Made by a program: the position numbers and the translations under genes. Below the pieces are notes generated by a model. It was not told the DNA's origin, did not search any database, and saw only the letters and a list, made by a program, of their open reading frames with translations. From DATKEG01 sp035544515 (GTDB lineage: Bacteria; Acidobacteriota; Vicinamibacteria; Fen-336), in NCBI GenBank assembly GCA_035544515.1, contig DATKEG010000069.1, positions 1 through 24,208 of the forward strand: a stretch of DNA of 24,208 nt, given 5' to 3'. Shown piece by piece: positions 1-7,084 of the stretch (positions are counted from its first letter, which is position 1; each line of letters begins with the position of its first letter).

Positions 1-39
1 CTGGTCCATCTCGTCCGCGAGCTGGCCAGCGAGCGCTGA
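1..39 (+). CDS. C-terminal end of an unidentified gene (truncated by window edge)
   Basis: Frame 1 is open from the window edge for 12 codons and ends in TGA at 37-39, giving the tail LVHLVRELASER. The helical, charged ending and the 58-nt gap to the next start codon suit the end of a real protein. The next locus is a response-regulator remnant, so a sensor kinase or another regulator is possible, but nothing in 12 residues identifies it. Confidence 0.3.
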   Translation: MVHLVRELASER

Positions 40-97
40 CCCCCGCCGGGTGGCCGAAATGGCCGCCTTGCCCTACATTTGGAGAGGTGGGAGGCGT

Positions 98-258
98 ATG
101 GCGCTGCTCGACGGCCTCACGGTGCTCTACGTCGAGGACGACCCGGACACCCGCGAGGTCATGGTTCGGCGGGGTTCACGCTGCACATGGCCAAGCCCCT
201 GACGGCTGATCAGCTCGCCCTGCGGGTGGCGCTCCTGGTGAAGCCCGTCCTGTCGTAG
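98..258 (+). pseudogene. Response-regulator receiver domain remnant (internal deletion and frameshift)
   Basis: A good ribosome site (GGAG/GGGAGG, 81-94) precedes ATG 98. The reading frame begins MALLDGLTVLYVEDDPDTREVM, the beta-1 strand and acidic Asp pair of a CheY-like receiver. After about codon 22 the frame fails and stops at 200-202. From about 172 another frame reads GFTLHMAKPLTADQLALRV and ends at TAG 256-258. This is the beta-5/alpha-5 end of a receiver, with the conserved Lys-Pro. The middle of the domain, including the phospho-acceptor Asp and the switch Thr/Ser, is missing: about 160 nt remain of the 360 or so expected. The seen pieces make this a collapsed receiver gene. A sequencing or assembly deletion is the alternative. 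Confidence 0.75.
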
Positions 259-318
259 CTCGTGGTACGGTTGCCCCCAGCCGGACGCCGCGCGCGCCCG
301 TCTCCCGGAGGCCGGGTC

Positions 319-1785
319 ATGAGCCGCACCCTGGAGCAGGAGTTCGTCGGCCGGACCTACGACGACTTCCTGTTCCGGCCGCAGGCCGGCATGGCGTCCT
401 CCCGCGGGGATATCGCCCTGGGGGCCCGCCTCTCCCGTGGGCTGGCCCTCGACCTGCCGGTCGCCTCCGCGAACATGGACAGCGTCACCGGCGCGCGCAT
501 GGCCAAGACGATGGCGCTCGAGGGGGGCATCGGGTTCATCCACCGTGCGATGACCATCGAGGCCCAGGCCGGGAGCGTGGGCAAGGTCAAGCGCAGCTAC
601 GGCTACCGGGTCGAGCAGCCGCTGAGCCTGCCGCGGGACGCGACCATCCGCGAGGCGCGGGAGTTCGCGCGCAAGCACAACGTGACCGGCCTCCTCATCG
701 AGGAGACGCGGGGGGGAGGGGTGCTGGCGGGGCTCCTGTCCAACCGGGACATGCCGTGGGACGCGGCCTTCGACGAGCGCAAGGTGCAGGACTTCATGAC
801 GCCGGCGGAGCGCCTGACCACCGGACGCCCGGGCATCACGGCGGAAGAGGCGGAGCGCCTGCTCTTCGAGCGGCGCATCGAGAAGCTTCCCCTGGTGGAC
901 GAGCAGGGGAAGATCCGCGGTCTCATCACCAAGAAGGACATCTCCCTGGCCCGGCAGCGCCCGTCGTCCAGCAAGGACGCCAAGGGCCGCCTCCTGGTGG
1001 GCGCGGCCATCGGCGCGCGCGGCGATTTCCTGGAGCGGGCGGCGGAGCTGGTGCGCTCCGGCGTGGACGCGCTCGTCATCGACATCGCGCACGGCCATTC
1101 CCAGGTGATGCGGACCGCCGTCGAGGCGGTGCGCCAGAATCTCGGAGACGTCCAGCTCGTGTGTGGCAACGTGGGCACGCGCGAGGGGGCGGCCTTCCTG
1201 AAGGAGCTGGGCGCCGACGCGATCAAGGTCGGCATCGGTCCCGGCCGCGGCTGCCGCACGCGCCTGGAGACCGCCGCCGGCGTGCCGCAGCTCCAGGCGC
1301 TGCGCGAGGCGTGGTGCGCCGTGGAGGAGTCGGTGCCGATCGTGGCGGACGGCGGGGTCAAGGACGACAAGGACATCTTCCTGGCCCTCCTCTGCGGCGC
1401 GTCCACGGTGATGCTGGGCAGCATGCTCTCGGGCACGGACGAGGCCCCCGGCCACGTGATCGTGGACCCCGGCACGCGGGAGAAGCGCAAGATCTACCGT
1501 GGCATGACCTCGCCCCAGGCGGTCTTCGAGGCGCTCTACGACGACGAGAGCCCCGAGGCCGCGGTGGTCGCCCTCGACGTGCCGGCGGAAGGCCAGGAGA
1601 TGCAGGTGCCGTACAAGGGCAGCGTGGTGGACATCCTGCACCGGCTGCGCGGCCACTTACGCTCCGCCGTGAGCTACGGCGGGGGTCTCGCGCTCTCCGA
1701 GGTGCGCGCGCGGGTGCTGCCCGATCCGCTGCGCTACCTGATCCCCCTCAGTGAGTCGTCGCGACGGGAGTCCTATGAGCGGTGA
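319..1785 (+). CDS. guaB: IMP dehydrogenase/GMP reductase family protein with CBS domains
   Basis: The product is a 488-residue (beta/alpha)8-barrel enzyme with two inserted CBS modules (about residues 95-148 and 158-205), the normal IMP dehydrogenase length. ATG 319 is chosen because GGAGG lies 7 nt upstream; a GTG at 262 would only add a Pro/Arg-rich tail. Family marks are TYDDFLF near the N-terminus, SANMDSVT, the IMP-binding DGG and MLGS segments, YRGM (393-396) and VPYKG (from 430). The catalytic loop reads GPGRGCRTR with Cys312, where the usual form is GPGSICTTR. The flap between YRGM and VPYKG has normal length but lacks the Arg-Tyr dyad that activates water in IMP dehydrogenases. IMP oxidation to XMP in guanine nucleotide synthesis is the default reading. 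A GMP reductase, as for CBS-containing mycobacterial GuaB1, is a real alternative. Confidence 0.85.
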   Translation: MSRTLEQEFVGRTYDDFLFRPQAGMASSRGDIALGARLSRGLALDLPVASANMDSVTGARMAKTMALEGGIGFIHRAMTIEAQAGSVGKVKRSYGYRVEQPLSLPRDATIREAREFARKHNVTGLLIEETRGGGVLAGLLSNRDMPWDAAFDERKVQDFMTPAERLTTGRPGITAEEAERLLFERRIEKLPLVDEQGKIRGLITKKDISLARQRPSSSKDAKGRLLVGAAIGARGDFLERAAELVRSGVDALVIDIAHGHSQVMRTAVEAVRQNLGDVQLVCGNVGTREGAAFLKELGADAIKVGIGPGRGCRTRLETAAGVPQLQALREAWCAVEESVPIVADGGVKDDKDIFLALLCGASTVMLGSMLSGTDEAPGHVIVDPGTREKRKIYRGMTSPQAVFEALYDDESPEAAVVALDVPAEGQEMQVPYKGSVVDILHRLRGHLRSAVSYGGGLALSEVRARVLPDPLRYLIPLSESSRRESYER

Positions 1786-1925
1786 CGGCCTGAGCGGCAC
1801 CGCGCCGGACGGGCCGGCGGCCGACCGGACGCCATCGCTCCTCGAACCGGCCGCGAGCTGACCCGAACCCGGCTCGCCCCCGGCGCCCCAGGGTCGGTCC
1901 TCGCCACAAAAGCTGCCAAAAAAGC

Positions 1926-1954
1926 TTGACATGATAGGTAATTAAGCTTAGTTA
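1926..1954 (+). promoter_or_regulatory. Sigma70-type promoter inside an AT-rich island
   Basis: A perfect -35 box TTGACA (1926-1931) is followed after 17 nt by TAGTTA (1949-1954); the further AT-rich matches TTATAT and TATAAA lie at 1952-1960. Transcription would start near 1961, about 30 nt before the lipoprotein ATG. AAGCTT occurs twice, at 1922-1927 and 1944-1949, 22 bp apart (two helical turns), one copy overlapping the -35 box and one the -10 box. AGTTAT is also repeated, at 1950 and 1960. The spacing suits a repressor or activator site, which is inference. The flanking DNA is strongly GC-rich. Confidence 0.55.
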
Positions 1955-1990
1955 TATAAAGTTATTTCTGACCAAGGGACGGGAGACCGA

Positions 1991-2572
1991 ATGAACCTGC
2001 GCGCCGCGGCGAGCTTCAGCCTCATATCCGTCTGTGCGGGGTGCCAGACGATCGTCGAGGAGATGCCGGCCAGGTCCGGCCCGCTGAGCCCCACCGCGCC
2101 GATCGTCATCGTGGTTCCCATCTCGAACCCCGCCGTTGCGCCCACGACGCCCGCGCCGGCACCTGGCCCCACGCCCGCCCCCGCGCCGACCGCCACGCCC
2201 GCGCCCGCGCCGACCGCCGTACCCGCGCCGGATCGAGGTCCGATCGACAGCGTCCGCGTGGGGTTCTTCGGCATCTCCTGCAAGAACGGCAAGACCGCGC
2301 CGCGCAACGGGGAGCGACGGCTGCCGGTCGGCTGCACCGGCTACGTCACCGCGACGCCGAAGGACAAGAACAACGTCGACGTGCCGCTGAGCGTCCACGG
2401 CCCGGATATCGACTGGGATCTGATGTGGGGCCACGGCACGGTGGACGTCCGTCCGCCCACGTTCGCTAACGACTTCAACAAGGACCTGTTCGGGATCCGA
2501 CCCGGCGAGTTCAGCCTCTGCGCCACGGTGAAGGGCGTCGAGGGCTGCCTGCACGGCTTCGTCATTTCTTAG
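1991..2572 (+). CDS. Hypothetical lipoprotein with Pro/Ala linker
   Basis: A 193-residue protein preceded by GGGAG 5 nt before ATG. A short N-terminal hydrophobic segment ends in CAGC, so Cys18 is a plausible lipid-attachment residue, though Cys at -3 makes the lipobox non-standard. Residues about 45-80 are a Pro/Ala/Thr-rich linker built from an 8-residue repeat (TPAPAPTA), typical of a tether from a membrane to a folded domain. The C-terminal 110 residues hold four cysteines (in SCKNG, GCTGY, LCATV and GCLHG contexts), enough for two disulfides, and look like a small beta-rich, Ig-like domain. I do not recognise a named family. It is probably attached to a membrane and exposed to the periplasm or surface. 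It has its own AT-rich promoter and no clear operon partner. Confidence 0.75.
   Translation: MNLRAAASFSLISVCAGCQTIVEEMPARSGPLSPTAPIVIVVPISNPAVAPTTPAPAPGPTPAPAPTATPAPAPTAVPAPDRGPIDSVRVGFFGISCKNGKTAPRNGERRLPVGCTGYVTATPKDKNNVDVPLSVHGPDIDWDLMWGHGTVDVRPPTFANDFNKDLFGIRPGEFSLCATVKGVEGCLHGFVIS
2171..2218 (+). repeat. Two tandem 24-bp units encoding the Pro/Ala linker
   Basis: Units 2171-2194 and 2195-2218 match at 23 of 24 positions and each encodes TPAPAPTA in the lipoprotein frame. Further degenerate Pro/Ala codons flank them. In-frame tandem units of this kind can change copy number without breaking the gene, so linker length may vary between strains (inference). Confidence 0.8.
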
Positions 2573-2701
2573 GGCTTGGGGCTCGCCTGCGGGCGGAGCT
2601 CTGGCCTCGCGCTCGGCTGGCCGCCGTGGCCCAGCCGCCGACCCGGTCTGCCCGCCCCTCGTGTTAGGCTTCGCGTCTCACAGCCAGGAGGAGAAGATCC
2701 C

Positions 2702-3241
2702 ATGAGCGCACGCCTGACGTTCGTCCTGGTCGCCCTGGTGTCGGCGGCCGCGGCCGGGGCCCAGGAAGGACCGCCCCTGCCCACGCCGGGCCCGGAACAC
2801 GAACTGCTCAAGAAGGACGTCGGCACGTGGGACGCGACGGTGGAGATGATGATGCCGCCGGGCCCGCCTGCGAAGGGGACCGAGGTCACCGCGCTCGGGC
2901 CGGGCGGCCTGTGGATCATCACCGATTTCAAGTCCGAGATGATGGGCGCGCCCTTCCAGGGCCACGGCGTGGCCGGGTGGGACCCGGCCCGGAAGAAGTA
3001 CGTCGGGACCTGGGTCGACAGCATGTCGACGAGCGTGATGGTCACCGAGAGCACCTACGACGCGGCCTCCCGCAGCCTGACCGGCTGGATCGATGCTCCG
3101 GGGCCGGACGGGCAGCCCATGAAGTTGAAGGCGGTCACGGAGTACAAGGACGACGACACGCGCGTGTTCACGATGTACATGAAGGGACCGGACGGCAAGG
3201 AGGCCCCCACCATGCGCATCACGTACAAGCGGCGGAAGTAG
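2702..3241 (+). CDS. Secreted DUF1579 family protein
   Basis: A 179-residue protein whose ATG follows AGGAGGAG (2686-2693) at good spacing. An N-terminal hydrophobic segment ending in AAAAGAQ is a signal peptide with probable cleavage before Gln. The mature part matches the DUF1579 pattern as I know it: 'LLKKDVGTWDATVEM' near the start, an 'ALGPGGLWIITDF' core, 'GHGVAGWDPARKKYVGTWVDSM' in the middle, and a C-terminal 'MRITYKRR' strand. These are small beta-barrel-like periplasmic proteins of unknown biochemical role. A -10-like TAGGCT lies at 2665-2670, so it may be transcribed independently of the lipoprotein 130 nt upstream. Its stop lies 3 nt from that of the convergent small gene. Confidence 0.85.
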   Translation: MSARLTFVLVALVSAAAAGAQEGPPLPTPGPEHELLKKDVGTWDATVEMMMPPGPPAKGTEVTALGPGGLWIITDFKSEMMGAPFQGHGVAGWDPARKKYVGTWVDSMSTSVMVTESTYDAASRSLTGWIDAPGPDGQPMKLKAVTEYKDDDTRVFTMYMKGPDGKEAPTMRITYKRRK

Positions 3242-3244
3242 CGG

Positions 3245-3481
3245 CTAACGGTTCCGGTTGCGGCGCCCGCCGCTCTTGGGCCGGCCGTGCGCCCCGGCGA
3301 CGGTGTCGTCGTCGGTCGGGCGATCCTCGCGCTCGACCACGGCGCCGGAGGCTCCGCCCTCGTCCGCCATCGAAGCCTCGCGTTCCTGGTCTATCGCCGT
3401 CAGGCCGGGTGTCTCCGTCGACGAGCCCTGAACGTCGTCGCGCTCCTCGGCATCGCCGGGCAGATTGGGCTTTCCGACCAC
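3245..3481 (-). CDS. Small acidic hypothetical protein
   Basis: A 78-residue frame starting at GTG 3481 with a strong GGAGGG ribosome site a few bases upstream. It lies 38 nt downstream of the VWFA gene on the same strand and is probably co-transcribed. The protein is hydrophilic and rich in Asp, Glu, Gly, Ser and Thr, with segments PGDAEERDD, GSSTETPGLTAIDQERE and MADEGGASGA and a basic Arg/Asn/Lys tail. It looks intrinsically disordered. No signal peptide or membrane segment is present. It is called real because of the ribosome site, the position and the non-arginine-rich composition, unlike out-of-frame reading in this DNA. Function unknown. Confidence 0.55.
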   Translation of the reverse strand: MVGKPNLPGDAEERDDVQGSSTETPGLTAIDQEREASMADEGGASGAVVEREDRPTDDDTVAGAHGRPKSGGRRNRNR

Positions 3482-3519
3482 GATCCCTCCTCGGCCTCTG
3501 CGGCCGCGCCCCGGGCGGC

Positions 3520-4479
3520 TCAGCGCCCCGGGGCGAAGTAACCGGTCCGGTGACGAACCTGGAACTGCGGCCGAGCGCGCAGCCGCACCTGGATCCGGCG
3601 CCAGCGCCCGTCCCGCGCGTCGTTGTTCGAGAAGTAGCCCAGGTTGTACTGGGAACGCAGCTCCTCGGCCACCCGGTCGTACGTCCCGGTGAGCTGCGCG
3701 ATCTCGCGGAGGAAGTGCGCCTGTCCGCCGGTATCCCGGGCCAGCGCGCTGAAGAAGTAGCGAGGCACTCCCACTTCGTTTGCCAGCCTGGCCGCCGAGG
3801 GCAGCGCCGGGCGCAGGCTGATCCCGTAGACGGCGATGCCGCTGGTACGTGCCAGCGAGAGGACCTGGTCGTCGCTGACCAGCGAGGTCGTGTCCTCTCC
3901 GTCGGAGAGCACGACCACGGCCATGCGCCGCAGCTCTTCCGCCCGGCGCCGCGAGGAGAGGTCCTTGAGCGCGATGTAGACGGCGTTGTAGAGGCCGGTC
4001 GAGCCTTGCGCGCGCGTGCGCTTGATCGCGCCCTCCAGCGCCGACCGGTCGGCGGTGAAGTCCTGGATGATGCGCGTCCGCTCGTTGAACTGGATCACCT
4101 GCGCCTCGTCGGCGGCGGTGAGGGTGCGGACGAACTGCGTGGCCGCCGCCTGGGCCTCGGGCAGCTTGAGGCTCATGGACTGCGACGTGTCGAGGAGGAT
4201 GGCCAGCGAGACGGGCAGGCGCTCGTGCGTGAACAGCGTGAGGTCCTGGGGCCGCCCGTCCTCGAAGACCTCGAAGTCGGTCTCCCCGAGGTCGGTGACG
4301 AAGCGGCTGGTGGCGTCGGTTATGGTCACGGCGACGTTGACGAGGTTGATTTGGGCCCTGAACACCGGGGTGCGCGACGACGCCTCGGCGCCGGCCGCGC
4401 CGAGCGCGGCCACGAGCGCTCCGGCCAGCAGGGCGGTTGACGTAGTGCGCATCTTGGACTCAAGCCGCGAAGTTTGCAT
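3520..4479 (-). CDS. Secreted von Willebrand factor type A domain protein (acidobacterial VWFA-related type)
   Basis: A 319-residue protein. A signal peptide follows Met10 (MRTTSTALLAGALVAALGAAGAEA), so ATG 4452 is an alternative start to ATG 4479; neither has an ideally spaced ribosome site. The mature protein begins with a beta-strand module (FRAQINLVNVAVTITD, then DLGETDFEVFEDG) seen in VWFA-related acidobacterial proteins. A VWA domain follows, with the metal-site motif DTSQS at about residue 97, the TGLYNAV threonine region and LSDGEDTT. The C-terminus has YNLGYF and HRTGYF repeats. VWA domains usually bind a protein ligand through Mg2+ at the MIDAS, and all three MIDAS elements appear intact. 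It is probably a periplasmic or surface adhesion/scaffold protein. It is transcribed divergently from the TonB receptor. Confidence 0.85.
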   Translation of the reverse strand: MQTSRLESKMRTTSTALLAGALVAALGAAGAEASSRTPVFRAQINLVNVAVTITDATSRFVTDLGETDFEVFEDGRPQDLTLFTHERLPVSLAILLDTSQSMSLKLPEAQAAATQFVRTLTAADEAQVIQFNERTRIIQDFTADRSALEGAIKRTRAQGSTGLYNAVYIALKDLSSRRRAEELRRMAVVVLSDGEDTTSLVSDDQVLSLARTSGIAVYGISLRPALPSAARLANEVGVPRYFFSALARDTGGQAHFLREIAQLTGTYDRVAEELRSQYNLGYFSNNDARDGRWRRIQVRLRARPQFQVRHRTGYFAPGR

Positions 4480-4807
4480 GAAATACCCCAGGTGCCCTCC
4501 CGGCGTGTAGAACGTTCACGCGGCGTCACTAACCAGGGGTCCGTTCGCCCCACGCCGGCGGGCCGCACCGCGGCGTGAGTGCAAGCGGAGTGCCAGCGCC
4601 GCCGGCCCCGAGTCCTGTCCGGCTAGCCCCGCACCACCGTCCGCTCCCGACACCGTACGAGGTGAAACGCGTTGCGGTTGGTGTGGTGCGCCACAATGCG
4701 CGCCAGGACGCCTGCACGCTCGCGCGACCAGGGCGGTGGCCCGGGCCGAGGAGGCCCCCGCGCGCCGAGAGGCGCCCCCGGCCACGCTCTCCGTCCCTCC
4801 GCGTAGA
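4480..4807. other. 328-bp divergent intergenic region
   Basis: This stretch separates the VWFA gene (minus) from the TonB-dependent receptor (plus). It must hold promoters for both. The palindrome GAACGTTC lies at 4510-4517, 30 nt before the VWFA start. A -10-like TAGAAT (4804-4809) sits at the receptor end and overlaps its annotated ATG. I looked for a cobalamin riboswitch because of the TonB receptor and saw no convincing B12 box. No coding potential beyond Arg/Pro-rich shadow frames is seen. Confidence 0.5.
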
Positions 4808-7084
4808 ATGCCCACCGGACGTCTCCTACCGGTGGTGCACGTGGGCTTCCGACGCGCTCTTCTCGTGATCACGCTCGTCGCGGCGGCGAGCTTCGCCACC
4901 GCCGACCTCGCCGGCGTGTCCGGCCGGATCACGGACGCGCGCGGCGGTTCGCTGCCGCGCGCCGTGGTGACGCTCCGCGCCGGCGGGGAGATCTTCGAGG
5001 CCCGCTCCGATCCGGACGGGCGATTCGCGCTGGCCTCGGTGCCCGCCGGCGCGGCGACCCTCGTCGTGGAAGCGGCGGGCTATGCCGCGCTTCGCCGCGG
5101 CGTCCACCTCTCCGACGGACTCGTCCTGGAGCTGGTGCTCGAGCGCCTCGGCTTCGCGGAGGAGCTCACGGTGACGGCGGCCAGGACGATCTCGTCGCAG
5201 GCGGACACGCCGGCCAGCGTGGTGGTGCTCTCGCGCCAGGACCTGCTGGCGACTCCGGCGGTCGCGCTCGACGACGCCCTGCGCCAGGTGCCCGGCTTCA
5301 GCCTGTTCCGCCGCACGGGCAGCCGCGTGGCCAATCCCACGACCCAGGGCGCCTTCCTGCGCGGCGTGGGCGCCAGCGGCGCCAGCCGCGCGCTCGTCCT
5401 CGAGGACGGGATCCCCATCAACGACGCGTTCGGCGGCTGGGTGCAGTGGGGACGCGTGCCGCGGGCCGCGCTGGGCAGGGTCGAGGTGCTGCGGGGCGGG
5501 GCCTCCGACGTCCACGGCAGCGGGGCGCTGGCCGGCGTCGTCCACCTCGTCCGGCAGCCGGTCGAGCGCGGCACGCTGCTCGTGGATTCGTCCTACGGCG
5601 GACAGGGGACGGCACAGGTCTCGCTCCTGGCCGGGGGCCGCGCCGGGCGCTGGGCGGCCGCCCTGGCCGCCGAGTCGTTCACGACCGACGGATATCTCGT
5701 CCTGGACGCGGCCGCGCGCGGGCCGGTGGACGTGAGGGCCGACAGCCGGTATACGACCGTCGACCTCTCGCTCGAGCGCGCGCTGGCGCCGGGCGCCCGC
5801 GCCTTCGTGCGCGGACACGCCTTCGACGAGTCGCGCGGCAACGGCACGCCCCTGCAGACCAACGCCACGGACCTCCGCGAGCTGCGGCTCGGGGCCGACG
5901 GACACGTCGGGCAAGGAGCCTTCTCCTTTCGCGCGCACGCGGGCGACCAGGCCTACGACCAGACCTTCACGGCCATCGCCGCCGACCGGGCAAGGGAGAC
6001 GCTCACGCGCTCGCAGCACGTCCCGGCCGATTCCGCCGGCGTGTCCGGCCACTGGCGGCAGGCCTTCGGGACGCGCGTGGTGGTGGCGGGCGGCGCATCG
6101 GTGCGCCGCGTGAGCGGGCTGAGCGAGGAGGACGCGTTCACGCGCCCGGGGGCGCCGCCCGTGCGCACGCGGGCGGGCGGGCGGCAACGCGACCTGGCCG
6201 CGTTCCTGGAGGCCATGGCCAGACCGCACGGGCGGCTGACCGTGAGCGCCGCCGCCCGGCTCGACGCCTGGCGCAACGAGCCCGCGGGCGACGCGGCGGC
6301 GGCGAGCGCGCGCCGCGAGCAGGCCCTCAGTCCGCGCCTGAGCCTGCTCTGGCGGCCGCGTGGCGACGTGGCCGTCTCCGCCGCGGGTTACCGGGCCTTC
6401 CGGGCCCCGAGCCTCAACGAGCTGTACCGCCCGTTCCGGGTGGGGAACGTGCTCACCCTGGCCAACGACGCGCTCGGGGCGGAGCGCCTGGGCGGTCTCG
6501 AAGCGGGAGTGCGGCTGGCCCGGGGCGCGGGGGCGATGCGCGCGACCGCGTTCTGGATGCAGGCCGAGCAGACGGTCGGCAACGTGACGCTGTCGGCCAC
6601 GCCCGCCCTGATCACGCGGCAGCGGCGGAACCTGGGCAAGAGCCGCTCGCGCGGCCTCGAGCTCGACGTGGAGTGGCGGCCGAGCGGCGCGCTGAGCGTG
6701 TCCGGGGGCTACCTGCTCGCGGACGCCACCGTGCGGGACTTCCAGGCCGACCCGTCCCTCCAGGGCCTGCGCGTGCCCCAGGTGCCGCGCCACCAGGTCA
6801 CCTTGCAGTCGCGCTGGCGCGCGCCGCACGGCCTGCGCGTCTCGGCCCAGGCCCGCTGGAGCGGCGCGCAATACGACGACGACCGCAACCAGTTCGAGCT
6901 GGGCTCGTTCTGGGCCTTGGACGGGCTCGTCTCCCGGCCCTTCGGCCGCCGGCTGGAGCTGTTCGCGGCGGTCGAGAACCTCACCGGCGAGCGGTGGGAC
7001 GTGGGGAGGACGCCTCTGCGCACGGTTGGTCCGCCGCGTTCGATCCGCGGCGGGCTGCGCATCGAGCTGACCCTGCCGCGCTAG
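4808..7084 (+). CDS. TonB-dependent outer-membrane receptor with N-terminal carboxypeptidase-regulatory-like domain
   Basis: A 758-residue receptor. After a signal peptide (hydrophobic LLVITLVAAASFATA) comes a CarboxypepD_reg-like beta-sandwich (LAGVSGRITDARGGSLPRA, about residues 34-110). The plug follows (EELTVTAARTISSQADTPASVV, then LDDALRQVPGFSLFRR, VEVLRGGASDVHGSGALAGVV, to about 235). The rest is a 22-strand-type barrel ending in 'NLTGERWDVGRTPLRTVGPPRSIRGGLRIEL'. It imports a siderophore, cobalamin, metal chelate or glycan using TonB energy; the substrate cannot be read from the sequence, and no TonB/ExbBD lies nearby. The start is uncertain: ATG 4808 overlaps a -10-like TAGAAT, and GTG 4841, with GGTGG just upstream, would give an ideal-length signal peptide. 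Confidence 0.9.
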   Translation: MPTGRLLPVVHVGFRRALLVITLVAAASFATADLAGVSGRITDARGGSLPRAVVTLRAGGEIFEARSDPDGRFALASVPAGAATLVVEAAGYAALRRGVHLSDGLVLELVLERLGFAEELTVTAARTISSQADTPASVVVLSRQDLLATPAVALDDALRQVPGFSLFRRTGSRVANPTTQGAFLRGVGASGASRALVLEDGIPINDAFGGWVQWGRVPRAALGRVEVLRGGASDVHGSGALAGVVHLVRQPVERGTLLVDSSYGGQGTAQVSLLAGGRAGRWAAALAAESFTTDGYLVLDAAARGPVDVRADSRYTTVDLSLERALAPGARAFVRGHAFDESRGNGTPLQTNATDLRELRLGADGHVGQGAFSFRAHAGDQAYDQTFTAIAADRARETLTRSQHVPADSAGVSGHWRQAFGTRVVVAGGASVRRVSGLSEEDAFTRPGAPPVRTRAGGRQRDLAAFLEAMARPHGRLTVSAAARLDAWRNEPAGDAAAASARREQALSPRLSLLWRPRGDVAVSAAGYRAFRAPSLNELYRPFRVGNVLTLANDALGAERLGGLEAGVRLARGAGAMRATAFWMQAEQTVGNVTLSATPALITRQRRNLGKSRSRGLELDVEWRPSGALSVSGGYLLADATVRDFQADPSLQGLRVPQVPRHQVTLQSRWRAPHGLRVSAQARWSGAQYDDDRNQFELGSFWALDGLVSRPFGRRLELFAAVENLTGERWDVGRTPLRTVGPPRSIRGGLRIELTLPR

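Noticed and set aside
1775..1861. 28-codon frame (MSGDGLSGTAPDG...) overlapping the end of the guaB gene, with GGGAG upstream
   Set aside because: Short, Gly/Pro/Ala-rich and without recognisable features; a few bases of ribosome-site match are expected by chance. It could be a leftover start of a lost gene, but the evidence is too weak to call it.
4510..4517. GAACGTTC palindrome as an SOS (LexA) box
   Set aside because: Gram-positive-type SOS boxes need a 4-nt spacer between GAAC and GTTC; here there is none.
4480..4807. Cobalamin riboswitch upstream of the TonB receptor
   Set aside because: Searched for the B12 box and surrounding conserved segments on both strands by eye; only scattered partial matches, no ordered set of elements.
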